From positions 1 to 64,000 of the forward strand of contig DUNQ01000029.1 in assembly GCA_012839325.1 (NCBI GenBank): a stretch of 64,000 nt of DNA. The letters run 5' to 3'. Position numbers and translations under genes: made by a program. This DNA is from Candidatus Cloacimonadota bacterium (GTDB lineage Bacteria; Cloacimonadota; Cloacimonadia; Cloacimonadales; Cloacimonadaceae). Under the pieces are notes generated by a model. It ran no database searches and was not told where the DNA came from. It worked only from the letters and a program-made list of their open reading frames with translations. Below are positions 60,059-64,000 of the stretch, piece after piece (positions within the stretch are counted from its first letter, which is position 1; the number at the start of each line of letters is the position of its first letter).

Positions 60059-61138
60059 CTACTCCTGCCAAGTCATGCCATCTTCGCGAATGAAGAGCTT
60101 TGGCAAGCCTTGTTTGGGATCGATAGAGATGATATAGCCATGAGAATGTCGCTGGATCTTGGGCGTGATCTTCTTGCCCAAATAGCGGTATGGCTGAGCT
60201 TTAAGCTGTCCTAAGCGCGTGGCATATCTTCCTTTATCAAAGAAATACTGCTTTTGTTTATAATACAATTGTCTGAGATATTCTTTGGCATATTCCACAT
60301 CAGGGATGTCGTAATCCGGCACGAATTCACCCGCTTCGCTATGCGAAAAGAAGAGGAATCCCCAACGCTCAGGATAGTGCATGGCAATCAAGCCCTGCGG
60401 ACTCCAAACCCAGTTATATTCAGGCTTATCCGGCACTTTTTGATAGTTTCCATTCTTGATTTCGGTATCCCAATGCACGCGTGAAAAGTTAATGCGCCAA
60501 TAGTCTCCTTCCGGCGGCGGAACGGGCTTGTGTGCACATTCTTTGAGCACTTCCATGGGGATCTTCATCTCCACATACCAGGCTCTGTCTGTGTCTGAGG
60601 GATCATTCAAAGTGCCGTCTATATGTATTGCATACTCTATGTCTCTGATATCCCATGCGTTTATCGCTACTTGCTGTCTATCCCTGTAGGGCTTTATTAA
60701 AAAGAGATCCCAGAGCGTGCCCAAAGCATTTACTTCCAGTTCATAATAATCGTGTGTATCGCCGTCGGGATCTATGAAGACCTCAAAATCGTTATCTTGA
60801 AAGATCACAGCATCGCGCTCGGTGAGTTTTGCCCAGATATGTGGCTCGATCAGCTCTGCACCTATATACAGCGCCTCTTCATCCCAGAGCATTTTAACGC
60901 GCGTTCTGTGAAAAGGCAAAGGCTTTAGATCGCCCTCAATATCCACAAAGTCTTCTGTGAAAGGCATCTTTTGCCATGATTCTTCATCCAGCTTGCCATC
61001 TATTACTATCTGTGAACATGGCTTTTGTGCCGTGTATTTCAGCGGGGCAAAGTCGCCCACGGGAACGGGGAAGATCTCGTGCGCTACGAGCGGCATTAAA
61101 GCCAAGCCCAGCGCCAAGATAATTACTGTTCTTTTCAT
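60059..61138 (-). CDS. Secreted CBM9-like carbohydrate-binding protein
   Basis: This 359-residue protein has a signal peptide (MKRTVIILALGLALMPLVA) and one carbohydrate-binding family 9-like domain: CSQIVIDGKLDEESW, RTRVKMLWDEEALYIGAEL, FQDNDFEVFIDPDGDTHDYYE, and WYVEMKIPMEVL. Such domains occur on glycan-foraging proteins and as stand-alone binders. A lysine-rich helical tail (YLRQLYYKQKQYFF) follows. It is the 3' member of a minus-strand run with GH130, GH20 and GH38 genes, so a binding role for the same glycans is a reasonable guess. Confidence 0.82.
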   Translation of the reverse strand: MKRTVIILALGLALMPLVAHEIFPVPVGDFAPLKYTAQKPCSQIVIDGKLDEESWQKMPFTEDFVDIEGDLKPLPFHRTRVKMLWDEEALYIGAELIEPHIWAKLTERDAVIFQDNDFEVFIDPDGDTHDYYELEVNALGTLWDLFLIKPYRDRQQVAINAWDIRDIEYAIHIDGTLNDPSDTDRAWYVEMKIPMEVLKECAHKPVPPPEGDYWRINFSRVHWDTEIKNGNYQKVPDKPEYNWVWSPQGLIAMHYPERWGFLFFSHSEAGEFVPDYDIPDVEYAKEYLRQLYYKQKQYFFDKGRYATRLGQLKAQPYRYLGKKITPKIQRHSHGYIISIDPKQGLPKLFIREDGMTWQE

Positions 61139-61148
61139 TTTATAAACC

Positions 61149-62096
61149 TCATTTTGCTTTAGCGTGGGCTATCAGCTCGCCGACGGTCGCCATGGCAAGC
61201 CCCACGCAAGTATCTGCAGCGCCATAATATATGTTGATGACGCAATTGTTATCCAAAATCTCATCTTCGCTATGCGGGATCGCGGCGGAAGGGAATACCA
61301 CATTCGGCACTTGTCCTAAAAGCTCATAATCCTCGCGCGGTTCTAAGATGTTATATCGCCCACGCGCAATCGTGATCCAAGGGCGCTCTGCTTCATGCAA
61401 GGAAACCCCTGCCTGATATATGTTTGAACTGCCAAAATGTGTAGCCACGCCGTGATATATATGCAACCAGCCTTCCTCTGTGAGTAGAGGCGGCGGGCCT
61501 GAGCCGATAAGCTCGTCCCAATAGTGCGGTCTGCCTGAGAAAACCTCGCCTATCTCCTCCCATTCTAACATGTTATCACTCTTGGAACATATTATGCGCA
61601 CGCCGCTTTTCACTCCGCCGGAAACTCGCTCTTCATTGGGGCGTTCAAAACGTATGTTGCGCCCGGGAAGCAGCACGCCATTGCGCACATCAGGCTTGGA
61701 AGCGAGACCGATGAAATCCACCTCTATGAAGTCTTTACTGGTGAAGTATCCCAAAAAGCAGCCCTTGTCCGTATCCATGGCGGCAAAGATATGATAGAAG
61801 CCTGCCTTATCGGCAGTTATGCGCGCATCATAGATGTGATATATCTTATGCGGACAGCGCTCAAGATTCTTGATGATTGTAGGCTCTTCATATATGTCAA
61901 AATCTACGCCATTATGCGAGATCGCCGGCAAGAGGAAGGTCTCCCGCGCGCGGTTCTGCACCCTTAAGAGCAAGAGGAACTTGCCTTCATGCCTCACTCC
62001 GCCGGGATTGAATACTGAGGATACATCCTGCAAAGCGGGATGCTTCAGCTTTATATCGCGCCGCGTGATTACGGGGTTTTTCAAGTGTCGTCTCAT
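61149..62096 (-). CDS. GH130-family beta-mannoside phosphorylase
   Basis: This 315-residue five-bladed propeller enzyme shows SSVFNPGGVRHEGKFLLLLRV near the start, YHIYDARITADKAGFYHIF with the catalytic Asp position, RNGVLLPGRNIRFERP and the GSGPPPLLTEEGWLHIYHG motif. Family members phosphorolyse beta-1,4-mannosidic bonds, including mannosyl-GlcNAc from N-glycans or mannosyl-glucose. No signal peptide is present, so it works inside the cell on imported disaccharides. It overlaps the GH20 gene by 4 bp. Confidence 0.9.
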   Translation of the reverse strand: MRRHLKNPVITRRDIKLKHPALQDVSSVFNPGGVRHEGKFLLLLRVQNRARETFLLPAISHNGVDFDIYEEPTIIKNLERCPHKIYHIYDARITADKAGFYHIFAAMDTDKGCFLGYFTSKDFIEVDFIGLASKPDVRNGVLLPGRNIRFERPNEERVSGGVKSGVRIICSKSDNMLEWEEIGEVFSGRPHYWDELIGSGPPPLLTEEGWLHIYHGVATHFGSSNIYQAGVSLHEAERPWITIARGRYNILEPREDYELLGQVPNVVFPSAAIPHSEDEILDNNCVINIYYGAADTCVGLAMATVGELIAHAKAK

Positions 62097-63523
62097 CTTA
62101 TATCTCCCAAAAGTTTTAGCCTCTTCAAAAAGCCGTCATAGTCGGGCTCAGGGTTCCAAGCACGCTCTGCCAGAGCCATTGCTCGCGGATGCAGCATGGT
62201 GAAAAGCCGCTCTTCATCCGTGATATGCTCAGTCCAAAGATTTGCTTGCAAGCCCAGGCAGAGATGCGCGCCTTCATAGCTTTGCGGATCGATGTTATAC
62301 ACATTCTCCAAGGTGCTGATCTCTTTGCGTCCCGGTTCGCCTTCGCCCGCACTCCAATCTAAATAGGTGATGGAATTTGGACAAAGCACATAGCGATTGC
62401 CGTTCTTGTTAGCCAACTTTGCCGAGTCTTTAGCATCTCCGCGCCAGGCTAAGGCAATGATACTGCTATCCACAGGACTATCTAAAACCTCGTCCCATGC
62501 AAGCACTTCCTTGCCTTTCTCGCGCAGGATCTTCACCATTTCATTGGTGAACCAGCCCTGCAAAGCCTCATAATCTGAAAGCTCGTGTTTATCCAGCATA
62601 GCAGTGCAAAGCTCGCACTCTTTCCAGCGCGTCTTAGGCGCTTCATCGCCGCCAATGTGGAAGTATTTACCGGGGAAAAGCTCGCAGAGTTCATCCAAAA
62701 GCTCTCTTAAAAAGTCAATGGTCTCAGGCTTGCCCACGCAGAGAATGTCGTCGAATATACCCCAGCGCGTTTCCACCTCAAACTCGCACGGAAAGCATGC
62801 CAGCTCGGGATATGCGGCGAGGATTGCCAAAGTATGCCCAGGCAGATCGATCTCGGGGATTACCTCTATACCCAGCATCTCGGCGTAGTCCAAAACTTGC
62901 CTGATCTCATCATGGCTATAATAGCCGCCATAACGCGTGCCATCAGCCTGATTGCGATATGCGCCCACCTCATGCAAAAGCAGGAACTTATGGCTCTTTA
63001 TGCGCCAACCTTGATCGTCGCTGAGGTGCCAATGCAAGTGATTGAGCTTAGCTTTATCCATGTAATCTAAGTATCTTTTCACCGTTTCCACGCCGAAGAA
63101 ATGACGGCTCACATCCAGATGCAGCCCACGATAATCATAAGCAGGATAGTCTATAATGCGCGCCGTTTCCAGATGGTCTTTGCCGGTATTCACCGCAATC
63201 TTACAAAGCTGTGTGATGGTAGTGAGTGCGTAGCGGAAGCCATTTTCACTCTTTGCCGCAACTGTGATGCCACCTTCATCTATCATTATCATGTGCATAT
63301 CTTTATGACTTGCGGCGATGCGTGGCATGAGGTTCAGCTTTATGCTTATGCTCTCGCCCTGCATTAGTTCAGTAGAGCCATCTACTATGCGCTGATAGCC
63401 TTCATTAAAGCGTTGAATATAAGCGGCTAAGGATGGCATAGCCTCGGGGCAAACGGCATCCAAACGCTTAGGAAGCAGCATTTTGCCGCCTAAGTTCTGT
63501 ATCTCACGCGGGCGCGGGATCAT
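62093..63523 (-). CDS. GH20 beta-N-acetylhexosaminidase
   Basis: This 476-residue enzyme removes terminal beta-GlcNAc/GalNAc by substrate-assisted catalysis. A short N-terminal beta domain precedes the TIM barrel with RGLHLDVSRHFF, LNHLHWHLSDDQGWRI, VIPEIDLPGHT and the catalytic D-E pair in FHIGGDEAPKTRW, then LWTEHITDEERL. No signal peptide is visible, so it is probably cytoplasmic. It overlaps both neighbours by 4 bp, being one operon with GH38 (upstream) and GH130 (downstream). Confidence 0.93.
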   Translation of the reverse strand: MIPRPREIQNLGGKMLLPKRLDAVCPEAMPSLAAYIQRFNEGYQRIVDGSTELMQGESISIKLNLMPRIAASHKDMHMIMIDEGGITVAAKSENGFRYALTTITQLCKIAVNTGKDHLETARIIDYPAYDYRGLHLDVSRHFFGVETVKRYLDYMDKAKLNHLHWHLSDDQGWRIKSHKFLLLHEVGAYRNQADGTRYGGYYSHDEIRQVLDYAEMLGIEVIPEIDLPGHTLAILAAYPELACFPCEFEVETRWGIFDDILCVGKPETIDFLRELLDELCELFPGKYFHIGGDEAPKTRWKECELCTAMLDKHELSDYEALQGWFTNEMVKILREKGKEVLAWDEVLDSPVDSSIIALAWRGDAKDSAKLANKNGNRYVLCPNSITYLDWSAGEGEPGRKEISTLENVYNIDPQSYEGAHLCLGLQANLWTEHITDEERLFTMLHPRAMALAERAWNPEPDYDGFLKRLKLLGDIR

Positions 63524-64000
63524 TTCTTTTGCTCCAGCTTGAGCGTGACGATCTCAAAGGGTCTTACCTTTATGCTTTCATCCGCACGCAAAGCCTCTAT
63601 GGGCTGTTCAATCATGTTACATTTATGAGTCTCGCGTGTAAACTCTCCGCCCTTAAGCACAGGGAAAGCCTCTCTGCCAGAGGGTTCATAGAAGCGCAAG
63701 ACTATGGCATCGCCTTCTTCTGCGGGTTTGATTGCCGAGATATTCACTCCGTTTTGCTCTATCAAATCCTGCATGGGTTTGATCACAGGAGCTCCGGGCT
63801 TAGAGATCAGCTCTCTATCCAAAGCCTCAGCCATGGCGTGCAAAGGCATATCGTCTATGCCTTTATTCTCGCAGACGAAGCCATAAGTATAGCTATGCTT
63901 GCCTATATCCGCCGTGGGATCAACGTCTGCGGGACTGCGCAAGAGCGTGAGATCCATCATATTCTCCAAAGCGGAGAAGCCGTATTTGCCGGCTGAAAGT
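63520..64000 (-). CDS. GH38 alpha-mannosidase, C-terminal part (runs off the right edge)
   Basis: The frame is open to the edge of the window, so the N-terminus and catalytic domain lie beyond it; a TTG at 63969 is not a real start because the family sequence continues upstream (KYGFSALENMMDLTLLRSP). Visible landmarks of the GH38 C-terminal beta domain are LTLLRSPADVDPTADIGKH, VNISAIKPAEEGDAIVLRFYEPSG and VRPFEIVTLKL. Known enzymes remove alpha-mannose from high-mannose glycans. It leads the GH20-GH130-CBM9 run (4-bp overlap with GH20). Confidence 0.88.
   Translation of the reverse strand, partial: LSAGKYGFSALENMMDLTLLRSPADVDPTADIGKHSYTYGFVCENKGIDDMPLHAMAEALDRELISKPGAPVIKPMQDLIEQNGVNISAIKPAEEGDAIVLRFYEPSGREAFPVLKGGEFTRETHKCNMIEQPIEALRADESIKVRPFEIVTLKLEQKK

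Noticed and set aside
1-64000. CRISPR array, transposase gene or prophage
   Set aside because: No regularly spaced repeats with spacers and no transposase, integrase or phage structural gene were seen; families A and B are dispersed.

Overview
The window looks like chromosome from an anaerobic, Gram-negative-type bacterium of the FCB side of the tree. Candidatus Cloacimonadota is my best guess, by inference from gene content and not from any search. Four secreted proteins on the left end in a type IX-secretion-like C-terminal domain. YidC has a long periplasmic domain and there is an LpxH-like phosphatase. Energy genes include a complete Rnf complex, a sodium-pump decarboxylase beta subunit and a butyryl-CoA-dehydrogenase-like enzyme. 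Base composition is moderate, apart from one AT-rich restriction-modification island.

Layout. (1) 1-9.3 kb: four secreted T9SS-cargo-like proteins, two of them a tandem paralogous pair. (2) 9.9-13.1 kb: a class III cyclase / AAA ATPase / TPR protein broken by one in-frame TAA. (3) 13.4-17.4 kb: a DUF5683-like protein, a LicD-like transferase, exonuclease III and an acyl-CoA ligase. (4) 17.4-25.1 kb: NIF3, tRNA-Arg, a TagD/TagF-like glycerol-phosphate polymer set, TatD, TcdA, acyl-CoA dehydrogenase, QueH and a deoxyhypusine-synthase-like protein. (5) 25.3-30.5 kb: rnfCDGEAB, closed by a terminator shared with the convergent M81 peptidase-cutC pair. (6) 33.0-35.1 kb: a HaeIII-type restriction-modification pair. 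(7) 35.5-39.7 kb: AMMECR1, MEMO, ChaN-like, IMPACT and UmuC-like genes. (8) 40.0-40.35 kb: a cluster of four tRNAs (Gly, Cys, Leu, Gly) running straight into a HAD phosphatase and a P-loop ATPase. (9) 41.9-46.6 kb: oadB-like, cdd, amidase, histidine kinase and a DUF512 radical-SAM protein. (10) 46.8-53.9 kb: ribH, nusB and a long run with GT2, a SPASM radical-SAM protein, a PP2C-like/propeller membrane protein, a DUF4159-like protein, an LpxH-like phosphatase and a cyclophilin. (11) 54.6-59.3 kb, minus strand: rpmH-rnpA-yidD-yidC-jag-MBL and groES-trxA, the latter under a CIRCE operator. (12) 60.0-64.0 kb: a zinc-ribbon membrane protein and a glycan-catabolic set (CBM9-like, GH130, GH20, partial GH38) that fits degradation of mannose/GlcNAc glycans such as N-glycan cores.

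Two families of intergenic palindromic elements are not explained by any gene. Family A is about 97 bp with four copies, all in the same orientation. Family B is a twin hairpin whose stem sequences change while pairing is kept. Both cluster in the same few gaps. No CRISPR array, insertion sequence, prophage or rRNA was seen.
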